Numbered from the stretch's first letter, positions 1 to 8,678 are shown. The stretch is DNA of 64,000 nucleotides from Herbaspirillum sp. SJZ107 (GCF_006715485.1 NZ_VFNH01000006.1:183764-247763); one strand, 5' to 3'. The notes: generated from the letters alone by a model not told the origin. Numbers and translations are program-made.

Positions 1-482
1 TCCAGATCCCGGATGTATTCCTTCATTTCGCCAATTTCCTTTTTCTGTGCAGCGATGATCCCGTCGGCGAGCTTGCGAACCCGCGGGTCGGTAATGTTGG
101 CGCGTTCGCTGGTCAGGATAGCAATGGAGTGGTGGGGGATCATGGCGCGCATATAGGCCACGTCGCCCACCGTCGCCTGGCTGCGCACCAGCCATAGCGC
201 ACCAAGGAATACCACCAGGCTTCCGATAAGGATTCCTACGTTGACGCCTTTGTTCGGATACATCTTCCACATGAAAGCAAGCATCACGATCGCCATCGTG
301 GCGCCCATGATGAGTGCCATGAACGCTCTTGTTTCGCTGAAGAATATGTGGTCGACTGAATAGACATTCAGATACATCAGCCCGAACATGATGATTGTTC
401 CAGCCGCGATCATCTGAGCGAAGGTTGTGTATTTCATTGTTGCCATCGTATTGCTGCGGTGGGGTGCAGGCGAATCTTGCAT
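1..482 (-). CDS. Membrane-anchored DUF305 protein (3' end outside window)
   Basis: Partial gene; the last codons lie beyond base 1. The start is ATG at 482, preceded by GGAGAAATCA. The product opens with a short polar stretch, then about three hydrophobic segments (roughly residues 20-40, 48-65 and 72-90). It ends in a DUF305-type four-helix region recognisable by MRAMIPHHSIAIL and a charged helix with RKLADGII and KEIGEMKEYI. DUF305 proteins with the M-x-x-H-H motif are common in copper and silver islands and are thought to bind metal at the cell envelope. It is the last visible member of the leftward copper series starting at copA. Function beyond the family is unknown. Confidence 0.8.
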   Translation of the reverse strand, partial: MQDSPAPHRSNTMATMKYTTFAQMIAAGTIIMFGLMYLNVYSVDHIFFSETRAFMALIMGATMAIVMLAFMWKMYPNKGVNVGILIGSLVVFLGALWLVRSQATVGDVAYMRAMIPHHSIAILTSERANITDPRVRKLADGIIAAQKKEIGEMKEYIRDL

Positions 483-572
483 TGATTTCTCCTTTAAAAC
501 GAATCGACGTAAAACAGCGCCGGGTTAACATGACCCGGCGCCCGATGCTGCCGGTTAGCGCGAGCAAGCCTT

Positions 573-1295
573 TCAGAAGTCCTGATCCTTTCTCTTGTCG
601 CCGGTAGCGGGCATGAATCCGCAATCGCGGAATTGCTCGCACAGCATGTGCCGCATCTCGTTGATCTGGTTCTTCTGCGTCACGACGATGTTCTCGCAGT
701 AGCGATGGAGGGAGTCGTGGTCGATGTCGCTCTTGACCTGGCAGTGCAGGCTGGGCGCGAGTGCGCTGAGATGATGGTTACTGAAGGTGCGCAGGAAGGT
801 CTGGTTGAACTGTGCGCCGGCCGGCGTACTCTCGAGGGTAGCGATCATCCTTTGGCCGTCGGCGGTAAGCTGGGGCGTGTGCTGCATTCCGTACCAGTCG
901 CGCAAGAAGCGCTGGGCCCGCATGATTTCTTCCCGCTGCGTACGATTAGCCTGGCGAGACATGGAGCGAATTTGATCATCGCTCGCCTTGGCCACGGTGG
1001 CGCCGTAGCCAGGTGTCGGCGACGTCCCTTCGCCAGGATTGCTGACAGGCGCATTGCGCTGCGTGTCCGTGCCGGCTGCCAGCTCGGTCATCCGCAATGC
1101 CGAGTAATGGTGGTCGATGATAAAGACGAGATAGTTCTTCTCGAACGTCGCAGTCGAGCCGCGACCCGGGCCGTCCGCGGACGCCGTTCCCGTGATCGCC
1201 ACGAGCGCCAAACCCGCGAGTGCACGCGTGGCCAAGGTGCGGCAACGCGATACCGGCGTTGCAGCGTGCGTGAAATACAGATTAGTGCGTTTCAT
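573..1295 (-). CDS. Secreted DUF305-like protein
   Basis: 240 residues. ATG at 1295 was chosen because it gives a signal peptide (residues about 1-40, hydrophobic core ALAGLALVAITG, cleavage near ASA-D); upstream in-frame codons are arginine-rich antisense of the neighbour. The body has two DUF305-like halves: FIIDHHYSALRM near the start and FSNHHLSALAPSLHC further on, each with the His-His pair typical of the family. A C-terminal part contains five Cys residues. Likely a periplasmic protein of the copper island, although a metal has not been shown for this family. It lies between the membrane DUF305 gene and the PEP-CTERM gene on the same strand, consistent with one transcript. Confidence 0.8.
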   Translation of the reverse strand: MKRTNLYFTHAATPVSRCRTLATRALAGLALVAITGTASADGPGRGSTATFEKNYLVFIIDHHYSALRMTELAAGTDTQRNAPVSNPGEGTSPTPGYGATVAKASDDQIRSMSRQANRTQREEIMRAQRFLRDWYGMQHTPQLTADGQRMIATLESTPAGAQFNQTFLRTFSNHHLSALAPSLHCQVKSDIDHDSLHRYCENIVVTQKNQINEMRHMLCEQFRDCGFMPATGDKRKDQDF

Positions 1296-1326
1296 CTTTC
1301 TCTCCCGTATGGTTGTGATGCGAGGT

Positions 1327-1998
1327 TCAAGCCACAGTCTTTGCCTGCTTCGATGTGAGGCTGCGCCGGCGAGCCAGAGCAGCAACGCCGAGTCCGCCCA
1401 ACAGCATCGACCACGTCGCCGGCTCGGGCACGGCCATAACGACATTGTTCGCCGCTGCCCAGTACACGGTGCCGTCGTCCTCCATGTTCTGGAAATACAC
1501 AGAGGTGAGCGGACGATCCGACAGGAACGCGACAAACGCGTCCTGTGAAGCATTCGACAGCGTGAATGTCTCGCTGTCCGCACCGGACACCGCGCTTAGC
1601 ACGATGGTGCGGTCCGGCATGAAGGCGCCGAATGAATCGGTTCCGAAGAAGTTTCCACCGAAGCCGAATACCCCGGACGAGAACGCGTTGAACGTGATGA
1701 CGTCGCTGGACATCGTTCCACTCAGCCAGATATCGCCCCCGCTTCCCGACGGGTAAAAGCCGCCGTCGCCAGGTCCTGCACTTACCTGATAGGTGTAGGC
1801 GCCGGCCAGGCGGCTCAGGGGGCTGCCGGTTTCTACCATGGCCAGGTCGTCGAAGGTGTCGGTGGCCGAGCCGGACACCGCATTGAGAAAGGCAGCGCGG
1901 TCGGTGAAGACCGTGATGTCTGCATGTGCGGCGGAAGCCGCCATCGTCACGGCGCATGCGGCAAGCAGCTTCCGTGTGAGGGACAGACTGGATTTCAT
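1327..1998 (-). CDS. PEP-CTERM sorting-domain protein
   Basis: 223 residues from ATG at 1998, with AGGAACCGC just upstream. It has a signal peptide (about residues 1-26, LLAACAVTMAASAAHA), a beta-rich central region with many Asp, Gly, Ser and Thr, and a classic C-terminal PEP-CTERM tail: VPEPATWSMLLGGLG followed by a hydrophobic segment and ALARRR. In this family the tail is recognised by exosortase and the protein is sent to the surface or extracellular matrix. No Cys, no Met/His clusters and no recognised metal site are seen, so a copper role rests only on its position between csp-like and DUF305 genes in the same direction. Confidence 0.85.
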   Translation of the reverse strand: MKSSLSLTRKLLAACAVTMAASAAHADITVFTDRAAFLNAVSGSATDTFDDLAMVETGSPLSRLAGAYTYQVSAGPGDGGFYPSGSGGDIWLSGTMSSDVITFNAFSSGVFGFGGNFFGTDSFGAFMPDRTIVLSAVSGADSETFTLSNASQDAFVAFLSDRPLTSVYFQNMEDDGTVYWAAANNVVMAVPEPATWSMLLGGLGVAALARRRSLTSKQAKTVA

Positions 1999-2067
1999 TT
2001 TGCGGTTCCTTTCGTATGCGCCTTCCCGCTTCCTGCAGGAAGGCATTGTTATCGCGAACGCAAACCC

Positions 2068-2406
2068 TCAAGCCGCCGCGGCCGATCCCATCCGGCGGCA
2101 CTCCTCGGCGCATCGTCGGCAAGCGGCCGCGCAATCCTGGCAATGCTGCATCTGGTGCTTGGCGCACTCGTCACCGCACGCCTGGCAGATCTGGGCGCAA
2201 AGCTGGCAGAGCGCTCCGGCAAATTCGCTGCCACGGGCCATGAAGCCGGCAGCCAGCCGGCAGATTTGTGCGCAGTCCATGTCGAGTGCGATGCAGCGCG
2301 CCATCATCTTGACGTCGTCTTCCTGCAGGCAGGCCGTCGAACACATGTCGCAGGCGTCAGCGCAGGCGTTGCAGGCATCGATACATGATTGATACTGTTG
2401 TTGCAT
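2068..2406 (-). CDS. Four-helix bundle copper-binding protein (Csp/DUF326 type)
   Basis: 112 residues from ATG at 2406, preceded by GGAGAACGTC; a further in-frame ATG at 2442 lacks a good ribosome site. The sequence is a string of Cys-rich helices: CIDACNACADACDMCSTACL, then CIALDMDCAQIC, CQLCAQICQACGDEC and HCQDCAAACRRCAEEC. This CxxxC/CxxC layout is that of copper storage proteins, where Cys residues line the core of a four-helix bundle and bind many Cu(I) ions. No signal peptide is seen, so it is probably cytosolic like Csp3. It sits 85 bp downstream of copB on the same strand. Confidence 0.9.
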   Translation of the reverse strand: MQQQYQSCIDACNACADACDMCSTACLQEDDVKMMARCIALDMDCAQICRLAAGFMARGSEFAGALCQLCAQICQACGDECAKHQMQHCQDCAAACRRCAEECRRMGSAAAA

Positions 2407-2491
2407 GACGTTCTCCTTGAATGGTTGAAAATACCTCTTCAAAACGTCCCTATGGATAGTGCGGGATGGTCATGGCCACCCCGCTTCGTGG

Positions 2492-3580
2492 TCAGAACCA
2501 GATCCGCACGCCGGCAACGATCTGCGTGCTCTTGTTTCGATCTCCCCTCACCCGCGCATAGTCGGCGGTGTCGCCGAAGTTGCGCGCCCAGGTCACGCCG
2601 ACATAAGGGGCGAACTGGCGCCGGATCTCGTAGCGCAGGCGCAGGCCAAGTTCGAGATCGGACAGTCCGCTGCCCACGCCCCTGGCCGGATCGGAGCGGC
2701 TGTACAGGTTGGCCTCGACTTCGGGTTCGAGGATCAGCTGCTGCGTGAACAGCAGTTCGTAACGCACGTTGAAACGCACGGCAAGCCTTCCACCAGACCA
2801 GTAGGCGGTCGCTTCCGTATCGAACCAGTACGGCGCCAGGCCGCGCACGCCGAAGGCCAGCCAGTTGCGCGAATCGCCGCCACCGCTGTCGTGGCGTACG
2901 CCGAGTTGGGTACTCCAGAAGGTCGCGAAGGTGCGGTCCCACAAGGCTTCCGTACGCAGGGACTGCAGGTGCCCTCCGCGCCGCTCACCCTCGGCCTTGA
3001 ACCAGGCCTTGTTGTAGTCGTTCCCGTACCATGCTTCGGCGTCTAGATTCTGGCCATGTTCGCCGTCACCCTTCGCGTATTCGAACTTGTCGAGCAGGAT
3101 CCGGCCGAAGCGCATTTCGTCGTTCATCTCGTTGCCTGGCAGGTGCGCGAAGCTCGTGCCTTCGGCATAGGCGTCCGGATCGCGGGCGTCGGGCGGTGGA
3201 CTGCCGCCCTGCATCGGGCCCATCTTCATGTCGTGGCCCATTCCGCCCATGCCGCCCATCGCTTGTCCCATGCTGTGGTCCATGCTTGGTTTGCCCTGTT
3301 GCGGCGCCGGCTTGGCGTCCTGCACCCGGTCGTCACCCGCATGATTCATCTGCGAGTGATCCATCCCGGGCTGGTCCATCTGCGATTTTTCCATCTGCGT
3401 GTGGTCCATCCGGGAATGATCCATTCCTTCCATCGTTTTGGACTGGCCCGTGCCGGATGCCTGGCCGGTGCCGCCCTCCTTCGGCGGCTCGGTCGTCTGA
3501 GCCGATGCCGCGTCCGCCGCCACGAGGCCAAAGATCAGCAGCGCGACCGCTGCACCGGTTTTCGTCGTTGCGGTTTTCAT
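2492..3580 (-). CDS. copB: Copper resistance protein B, outer membrane
   Basis: 362 residues. ATG at 3580 overlaps the copA stop by four bases (ATGA), showing translational coupling. There is a signal peptide (residues about 1-28), then a long Met/His/Asp-rich region with repeated MDHSxM-type units and a MGGMGGMGHDMKMG stretch, which in CopB and PcoB binds copper. From about residue 150 comes the CopB beta-barrel domain (EMRFGRILLDKFEY, WYGNDYNKAWFKAEGER, ending in aromatic VAGVRIWF as outer-membrane proteins do). CopB works with the multicopper oxidase CopA in periplasmic copper handling. Assignment is strong from order and sequence. Confidence 0.95.
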   Translation of the reverse strand: MKTATTKTGAAVALLIFGLVAADAASAQTTEPPKEGGTGQASGTGQSKTMEGMDHSRMDHTQMEKSQMDQPGMDHSQMNHAGDDRVQDAKPAPQQGKPSMDHSMGQAMGGMGGMGHDMKMGPMQGGSPPPDARDPDAYAEGTSFAHLPGNEMNDEMRFGRILLDKFEYAKGDGEHGQNLDAEAWYGNDYNKAWFKAEGERRGGHLQSLRTEALWDRTFATFWSTQLGVRHDSGGGDSRNWLAFGVRGLAPYWFDTEATAYWSGGRLAVRFNVRYELLFTQQLILEPEVEANLYSRSDPARGVGSGLSDLELGLRLRYEIRRQFAPYVGVTWARNFGDTADYARVRGDRNKSTQIVAGVRIWF

Positions 3581-5463
3581 GAAACGACCACCTCCCTGAA
3601 CATGCCTGCTTCCATGTGATAAAGAAGATGGCAGTGGTAAGCCCAATGGCCTGGGGCGTCGGCCGTCACCCGGTAAGTGACGCGCTGGGCCGGCTGCACG
3701 TTAATCGTGTGCTTGCGGACCAGGAACTCCCCGCTCGGCGACTCGAGCTCGCTCCACATGCCATGTAGGTGGATCGGATGGTTCATCATGGTGTCGTTCA
3801 CCAGTACGATGCGCAACCGCTCGCCGTGCCTGAAGTGGACGGGCTTGGACTCCGAAAACTTCTGGCCGTCGAAGGACCACATGAAGCGCTCCATGTTGCC
3901 GGTCAGGTGCAATTCGATCTCGCGGGTCGGCTCACGGTCGTCGACCGGTCCGCCGATCGTGTGAAGGTCGGCATAGGTCAGCACGCGCCTCCCGTTGTTG
4001 CGCAGATTGATACCGGGGTCGTCGAGATTGGTGCGAGGCATGTCGACGTGCATGTCGACACCCGGGCCATACTCGGTGCGGGCGTGGGTGACTTTCGGAG
4101 GCGTGCCCTGGGCCATTGGCGTCGTGTGGCCGCCGCCATGGCCGGCGTGCTGCATCGGCATCTGCATCTGCCCGTGGCCCCCCGCCATTCCGCCATGGGA
4201 CATGCCCGGCATGTCGTGCATGCCCTCCATCGTGTGCATGTCGTGCGGCGCCTTCCCTTCCTTGCCCGGCGCCGCCTGGCCCATTCCCGACATGCCGCCC
4301 ATGCTCCCCATTGCCATCGCGCCCATCATGTCCTGCATGGCCAGCCACTGGGGCGGATCCATATCGGGCACCGGGGCAGACATGCCCGCGCGAGGCGCCA
4401 GCGTCGCGCGCACAAAACCGGAACGCCCGATCGACTGCGCGAAGATGGTGTAGGCCTGGTCGCCGGTTGGCTCGACCAGCACGTCATAGGTTTCGGCAAC
4501 GGAAATCCGGAATTCGTCGACCGGCACGGGCTCGACGTCCTGTCCGTCCGCGGCGATTACCATCATTTTCAGACCCGGAATGCGAACGTCGAAGATCGTC
4601 GTCGCCGAGCCGTTGATGAAGCGCAGCCTGACTTTCTCACCCGGACGGAACAAGCCGGTCCAGTTCCTGTCCGTAGGCGTACCATTGATCAGGTAGGCCA
4701 TCCTCACGCCCAGGTTGCGGCTGGCGGTCACGTCGCTGAAGTCGGTCGGCAACATGCGCATCTGGTTCCACATCTTGCGCTTGTCGAGCGCGGCCCCGAG
4801 GCCGTTCTTCCGTATGTCGTCCAGGAACTGGCCGATGGTCGGCTGGTTGGTGTTGAAGAAGTCGCTCATTTTCTTGAGCTTGGCAAAGACCTTGGCAGGA
4901 TCGCCATCGACCCAGTCCGACAGCATGACGACGTAGTCACGGTCCGCCTTCACCCGTTCGCCGTTCTTCGGCTCGATCACGATCGAACCGGCCAGGCCGC
5001 TCTGCTCCTGGAATTCGGAATGGCTGTGGTACCAGTAGGTCCCGCTCTGCTTTACCTGGAAGCGATAGGTGAAGGTCTGGCCCGGAGGAATCCCGGTGAA
5101 ACTGATGCCGGGCACGCCGTCCATCTCCGCCGGCACCAGGATGCCGTGCCAGTGAATGGAACTCGTGACCGGCAGCCGGTTGGTCACGCGCAGCGTCACG
5201 GTGTCGCCCTCGCGCCAGTACAGGACCGGCCCAGGAACCTGGCCGTTGACCGCGGTGGCGACCTGCGGTGCGCCAGTGAAGTTGACCGGCGCCGGCACGA
5301 TCTCCAGGTCGAATTCGGTGCCGCGCAAGATCGGCTGCGCGGCCTGACCGGCTGCCAGCAGTCTGGCTGGGACCAGCCCGGCGAGGGCGGCGGCCCCTGC
5401 GCCCTGCAGGAGCCGTCGTCGCCACCGGTTCACGGCGCTCTCCTCAAAAACACGTTGCTGCAT
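3577..5463 (-). CDS. copA: Multicopper oxidase CopA, Tat-exported
   Basis: 628 residues from ATG at 5463, preceded by GGGGAAT. The N-terminus carries a twin-arginine signal (NRWRRRLLQG plus hydrophobic stretch). Three cupredoxin domains follow with the copper ligands visible: SIHWHGI near residue 100, WYHSHSEF near 145, HPIHLHGM near 565 and HCHLLYHMEAGM near 610. Between domains two and three is a very Met-rich segment (about residues 370-450; MQDMMGAMAMGSMGGMSGMG and later HDMHTMEGMHDMPGM), typical of CopA/PcoA, that binds extra copper. It oxidises Cu(I) in the periplasm. The 277 bases upstream, to the next gene on this strand, hold no other convincing gene. Confidence 0.96.
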   Translation of the reverse strand: MQQRVFEESAVNRWRRRLLQGAGAAALAGLVPARLLAAGQAAQPILRGTEFDLEIVPAPVNFTGAPQVATAVNGQVPGPVLYWREGDTVTLRVTNRLPVTSSIHWHGILVPAEMDGVPGISFTGIPPGQTFTYRFQVKQSGTYWYHSHSEFQEQSGLAGSIVIEPKNGERVKADRDYVVMLSDWVDGDPAKVFAKLKKMSDFFNTNQPTIGQFLDDIRKNGLGAALDKRKMWNQMRMLPTDFSDVTASRNLGVRMAYLINGTPTDRNWTGLFRPGEKVRLRFINGSATTIFDVRIPGLKMMVIAADGQDVEPVPVDEFRISVAETYDVLVEPTGDQAYTIFAQSIGRSGFVRATLAPRAGMSAPVPDMDPPQWLAMQDMMGAMAMGSMGGMSGMGQAAPGKEGKAPHDMHTMEGMHDMPGMSHGGMAGGHGQMQMPMQHAGHGGGHTTPMAQGTPPKVTHARTEYGPGVDMHVDMPRTNLDDPGINLRNNGRRVLTYADLHTIGGPVDDREPTREIELHLTGNMERFMWSFDGQKFSESKPVHFRHGERLRIVLVNDTMMNHPIHLHGMWSELESPSGEFLVRKHTINVQPAQRVTYRVTADAPGHWAYHCHLLYHMEAGMFREVVVS

Positions 5464-5740
5464 GAAGTATTCCCCTAGATGAAGTGATGAAACAATTGCC
5501 GCAGTACGGGCCCGCGTCGCGCACGCAGGCGCACTCGCAGCAAACCTCGCTGCGCAGCTACGTGGCGGATGCGGCCTGCGCGCACTCCCAAAGCGTGCGG
5601 GCTCCGCGCGTGTTTCGTCGATATCGAAATTCGAATGAAGATGAATGGCTGGCAGGCATCGGTCGATGGCATGTCGCGTGCATCCCGCATGCGCGACGTC
5701 TCCGACGGATGCCGGGAGAGCGTTCAGCCCACCTGGGAAG

Positions 5741-6157
5741 TCAACCGCGTGGCGGTCGCTCTATGCGGGATGGGATCCAGCCCGTGAAGGAGGAGATTGG
5801 GGAAACGGAGTCAGTTGCAAACTGCTCTGCTGGCAACCCAGCAACTGCGAACGGCGGGGGCGCCGAGGCGCCGATATAGCCGGCACTGCACGCCCGGCAG
5901 GAAGAATGCTTTTGGTGGGCGCCACTATCGCAGGGCATATCATGATCTGCGGCGACGCTGGCGTGCGCTTGTGCGGTCGACTGGGTCATCGACATCGCCA
6001 TCTCATGCTCGTCGCAGTCATCCATGACCGCAGCTTCCGAGCTTGCCGACGTGGTATGCGCCATTCTGCATGGCGATGTGATCGTGGCGGCGATGCCCTG
6101 CATGGGCAGCGACACGATCAGTATCCATAGCATGAGGACTCGAACGAATGGGCGCAT
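5741..6157 (-). CDS. Small secreted Cys/His/Met-rich protein of copper islands (copy 1)
   Basis: 138 residues, upstream of copA on the same strand and divergent from a paralogue at 6272. It starts MRPFVRVLMLWILIVSLPMQGIAA, a signal peptide, followed by a His/Met/Cys/Asp-rich middle (DDCDEHEMAMSM, HDMPCDSGAHQKHSSCRAC) and a C-terminus ending RPPRG. The paralogue shares the LPxQGxA motif, a CATCATCGSC-like Cys cluster and an end with ERPPRV. Such short proteins accompany cop genes and are annotated as hypothetical; metal binding is inferred from composition. No ribosome site precedes the ATG; an extended -10 box lies six bases before it (see promoter entry). Confidence 0.75.
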   Translation of the reverse strand: MRPFVRVLMLWILIVSLPMQGIAATITSPCRMAHTTSASSEAAVMDDCDEHEMAMSMTQSTAQAHASVAADHDMPCDSGAHQKHSSCRACSAGYIGASAPPPFAVAGLPAEQFATDSVSPISSFTGWIPSRIERPPRG

Positions 6158-6163
6158 GTAATC

Positions 6164-6172
6164 AATCTAGCA
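6164..6172 (-). promoter_or_regulatory. Extended -10 promoter, probable leaderless start of copy 1
   Basis: On the minus strand TGC-TAGATT stands exactly six bases before the ATG at 6157. TGN plus TAGATT fits an extended -10 element. No Shine-Dalgarno sequence fits between it and the start, so the transcript would begin at or next to the ATG. Just upstream (plus-strand 6177-6192) lies AAAAATGACATGTCCG, which resembles half of a CusR/CopR-type copper box; that likeness is only suggestive. Confidence 0.45.
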
Positions 6173-6256
6173 CATGCAAAAATGACATGTCCGCACGATA
6201 CGGCATCGCAACGTTCGAAGCTTACCTGCCGATGGGATTGCCGATACTTTCGCATA

Positions 6257-6265
6257 TGCTAGAAT
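6257..6265 (+). promoter_or_regulatory. Extended -10 promoter, probable leaderless start of copy 2
   Basis: TGC-TAGAAT ends six bases before the GTG at 6272, the same geometry as the divergent promoter. TTGCCG at 6238-6243 could be a -35 box with a 16-base spacer. No ribosome-binding site precedes the GTG. Confidence 0.45.
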
Positions 6266-6271
6266 CGACGT

Positions 6272-6667
6272 GTGAAAGCCATACTGAAAGTCTTGATCGT
6301 CTGGATGACGTTGCTGGCGGTGCCGCTCCAAGGCTTCGCTTCCGCGACGATGTCCTTCTGTGTGGCGCCAGTGGCGGCACAGGACAGTCACGACCACGAA
6401 TCGATGACCGACGACGCCGACATGTCCAGTGCTCACGTCCATGCTGAGCATGCAGGTCCGGACATGCAGGCCGACCATCATCCCGCGTCTCATCATCAGG
6501 CCGGCAAATGTGCTACCTGTGCGACATGCGGCTCCTGCTTGTCGATGGCGCCTTCGTTTCTTGCCGTGCTGCCGGCAACTGCTTCTTCGTCAACGACCAT
6601 TCCATTTGACCGGCATCTCTTGCCATCGGTCTACCTTGCGCTCCTAGAGCGACCTCCACGCGTCTGA
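6272..6667 (+). CDS. Small secreted Cys/His/Met-rich protein of copper islands (copy 2)
   Basis: 131 residues starting at GTG 6272, chosen because it yields the same N-terminus as the divergent copy (VLIVWMTLLAVPLQGFASA, signal peptide). The middle is rich in His, Asp and Met (DSHDHESMTDDADM, HVHAEHAG, HHPASHHQAG) followed by CATCATCGSC, and the end LALLERPPRV matches the partner's end. Probably exported and metal-binding by composition; no enzyme motif is seen. It leads the rightward copper set (CusF-like, copC, copD, DUF411 protein), separated from the next gene by 181 bp without a gene. Confidence 0.72.
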   Translation: MKAILKVLIVWMTLLAVPLQGFASATMSFCVAPVAAQDSHDHESMTDDADMSSAHVHAEHAGPDMQADHHPASHHQAGKCATCATCGSCLSMAPSFLAVLPATASSSTTIPFDRHLLPSVYLALLERPPRV

Positions 6668-6848
6668 CCTTTCGCGCTGCTGAACGCTTCGTTCGTGTCA
6701 AGGCACGGACATACCTGGCTACGCCTTCGTCGCCGGCACTTCAGCGTACACAGCCCTTCTTTATCTGTAACTGAAACGGACTGCGTCAGACCGGCAAACG
6801 CCGTCGCGCGTCCACTGCAATTAAATTTTGACTGTTTTGGAGTATTAA

Positions 6849-7214
6849 ATGACTCGTTTGTCTTCCCTGTTCAGCACCCTCATGGTTTCCGCCGGCCTCG
6901 CACTGGCAACCGCCAACGCTTCGGCACAAATGCAGATGCAAGACCACAGTCAGCATAACGCTACGGCTACCGCTTCGCCGAATGATGCGAATGCGCTGAC
7001 CGATGGTGAGATCAAGAAAGTCGACAAAGACACCGGCAAGCTGACGGTGCAACATGGGCCGCTGACCAATCTCAACATGCCTGGCATGACCATGTCCTTC
7101 AAGGTGCAGGATCCGGCGATGCTTGACCAAGTGAAAGCTGGAGACAAAATCCGGCTGCGTGTCGAGCGCATCAACGGCGCCTTCACGGTGACCAAACTGG
7201 AAACGGCCAACTGA
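6849..7214 (+). CDS. CusF-like periplasmic copper-binding protein
   Basis: 121 residues from ATG at 6849, with TTGGAGT a few bases upstream. A signal peptide (about residues 1-26, ending NASA) precedes a short MQMQDHSQH segment and a CusF/YdeI-type OB fold (PF11604 style): GEIKKVDKDTGKLTVQHGPL, NMPGMTMSFKVQD and VKAGDKIRLRVERING. The NMPGMTM motif supplies the Met ligands and the His in VQHGPL the third ligand. CusF-like proteins hand Cu(I)/Ag(I) to the CusCBA pump, which is encoded at 12239-18275; the CusB there carries a fused domain of the same kind. Confidence 0.92.
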   Translation: MTRLSSLFSTLMVSAGLALATANASAQMQMQDHSQHNATATASPNDANALTDGEIKKVDKDTGKLTVQHGPLTNLNMPGMTMSFKVQDPAMLDQVKAGDKIRLRVERINGAFTVTKLETAN

Positions 7215-7294
7215 AGCTGCCGGCGTCCTGCCGTCACTACCGGCGGCCGGACGCCGCACATCGATACCTCGACCTAAAAAATCAGGAGCAAAAC

Positions 7295-7660
7295 ATGTCC
7301 ACCAAACGTATTCTGGCTTTGGCCACCTTCGCTCTCGCGAGTACCGTAACTTCGTCCGCATTCGCGCACGCCAAATTGCAATCTTCGGATCCCCAGGCCG
7401 GCAGCACACTCGCGGGTACACCGAAGCAAGTGCGCCTCAAGTTCAACGAGGCACTCGAGCCGGCGTTCAGCAAAATTAAAGTGACGGGTCCTCAAAATAA
7501 CGAGATTCCGGTCACCGCGCCCACCGTCGATAAGGCTGATCCGACCGTCATGACGGCGCCGCTGCCAGCGCTGTCCTCGGGTGAGTATCACATCCAATGG
7601 TCGACGATGACCCACGACGGCCATAAGGCAAAGGGCGAAGTCACGTTCAAGGTCAAGTGA
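7295..7660 (+). CDS. copC: Periplasmic copper-binding protein CopC
   Basis: 121 residues from ATG at 7295 with CAGGAGC upstream. The signal peptide ends at FAHA-K, leaving the mature N-terminal His that CopC uses for Cu(II). The beta-sandwich domain is full length: HAKLQSSDPQAGSTL, VRLKFNEALEPAFS, and C-terminal MTHDGHKAKGEVTFKVK with the conserved His pair. The stop overlaps the copD start (TGATG), as is usual for copC-copD pairs, which work together in copper uptake or tolerance. Confidence 0.95.
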   Translation: MSTKRILALATFALASTVTSSAFAHAKLQSSDPQAGSTLAGTPKQVRLKFNEALEPAFSKIKVTGPQNNEIPVTAPTVDKADPTVMTAPLPALSSGEYHIQWSTMTHDGHKAKGEVTFKVK

Positions 7661-8598
7661 TGGGGCTGGATCTGCAAGCTGTCCAGCACCTCGTCACTGC
7701 CCTTCTGAACCTCGCAGTAGCCCTCGTCACGGGAGCGAGCGTTTCCCGCTTGTGGATTGGCCGTGACGTATCCAGATGGGCCGACGCGCGCCGCCAGTCC
7801 GTCTGCAAGGCTGCGTTGGCCGGTGTCGTGGTCGCTCTGGCCGCGAACGCCGTGCTGTTGTGGCTGGAATCGGCAACCATGGCCGAAGTCCCCGTTTCTG
7901 AAGCGGCTGGCGCCACCTGGTCGATGCTGACCTCGACACACCTTGGCCTTGCATGGTCCATTGGGATGTTCGGATTGGCCATGGCTACCGTTGGGACTTG
8001 CATGTGCGGCGATCGGAGCCAGAGTTCTGCACTACTGACTTTGGCGTCGCTCGCTGTGTTCTGGTACACGCGGAGCATGGTCAGCCACGCCGCCAGCGAA
8101 GGGGACTTCAGCCTGCCCCTGCTGGCGGATTGGATTCACTTGGGCCTGATCAGCTTGTGGGTCGGCGAAGTGTTCCTTGCTGGCGGAGTCATGTTGAGAG
8201 CAACCGAAAACATGACTGAGGCCGACAGGCGTGCACGCGCAGAGTACGTGGCGTCCCTGTCCAGTTCGGCGACCTTTGCCCTGTCCGGCATTTTCGTTAC
8301 AGGCCTGTATGCAAGCTGGCGCAACCTGGGCGGCTTCGACAACCTGGTCGGCAACTCGTATGGCAACACGCTCGTCGCGAAGCTGCTGCTCGTTGGCGTT
8401 GCGGCGATGCTGGGTGGGATCAATCGCTTTTTCGTGATGCCGCCATGGCTCGCACCTGAGTCATCAGGAAATGCCGCCCCTGAAGTTTTACCGATGCGCT
8501 TCAAGCGCATATTGTGGATCGAAGCGCTTGTCTTGCTTGCAGTCGTCGTTCTGGCAGCCTGGCTTGCATCGACATCGCCCCCGGGTGAACAAATGTAA
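7660..8598 (+). CDS. copD: Copper resistance membrane protein CopD
   Basis: 312 residues from ATG at 7660, one base overlapping copC. A GTG in the same frame at 7657 is less likely. About eight hydrophobic helices are visible. The family motifs are present: HLGLAWSIGM, the WIHLGLISLWVGEVFLAGG segment, YASWRNLGG and GNTLVAKLLLVGVAAMLGGINRFFVMP near the end. CopD is an inner-membrane partner of CopC, proposed to move copper across the membrane. C-terminal residues are short and polar, as expected. Confidence 0.94.
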   Translation: MGLDLQAVQHLVTALLNLAVALVTGASVSRLWIGRDVSRWADARRQSVCKAALAGVVVALAANAVLLWLESATMAEVPVSEAAGATWSMLTSTHLGLAWSIGMFGLAMATVGTCMCGDRSQSSALLTLASLAVFWYTRSMVSHAASEGDFSLPLLADWIHLGLISLWVGEVFLAGGVMLRATENMTEADRRARAEYVASLSSSATFALSGIFVTGLYASWRNLGGFDNLVGNSYGNTLVAKLLLVGVAAMLGGINRFFVMPPWLAPESSGNAAPEVLPMRFKRILWIEALVLLAVVVLAAWLASTSPPGEQM

Positions 8599-8678
8599 GA
8601 ACTTCCAGCTGACTGGTGGTTGTTTTCACGCCGGCAGCCGATCGCATCCGTCGGTTGCCGGCACTCTGGAGAAAAATT

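Noticed and set aside
3769..5478. Long plus-strand frame of 569 codons opposite copA
   Set aside because: Antisense of the Met/His-rich copA; His/Arg/Val-rich composition with no domain.
5475..5690. 71-codon minus-strand frame between copA and the small exported gene
   Set aside because: Arg/His-rich with no ribosome site; overlaps the probable copA leader.
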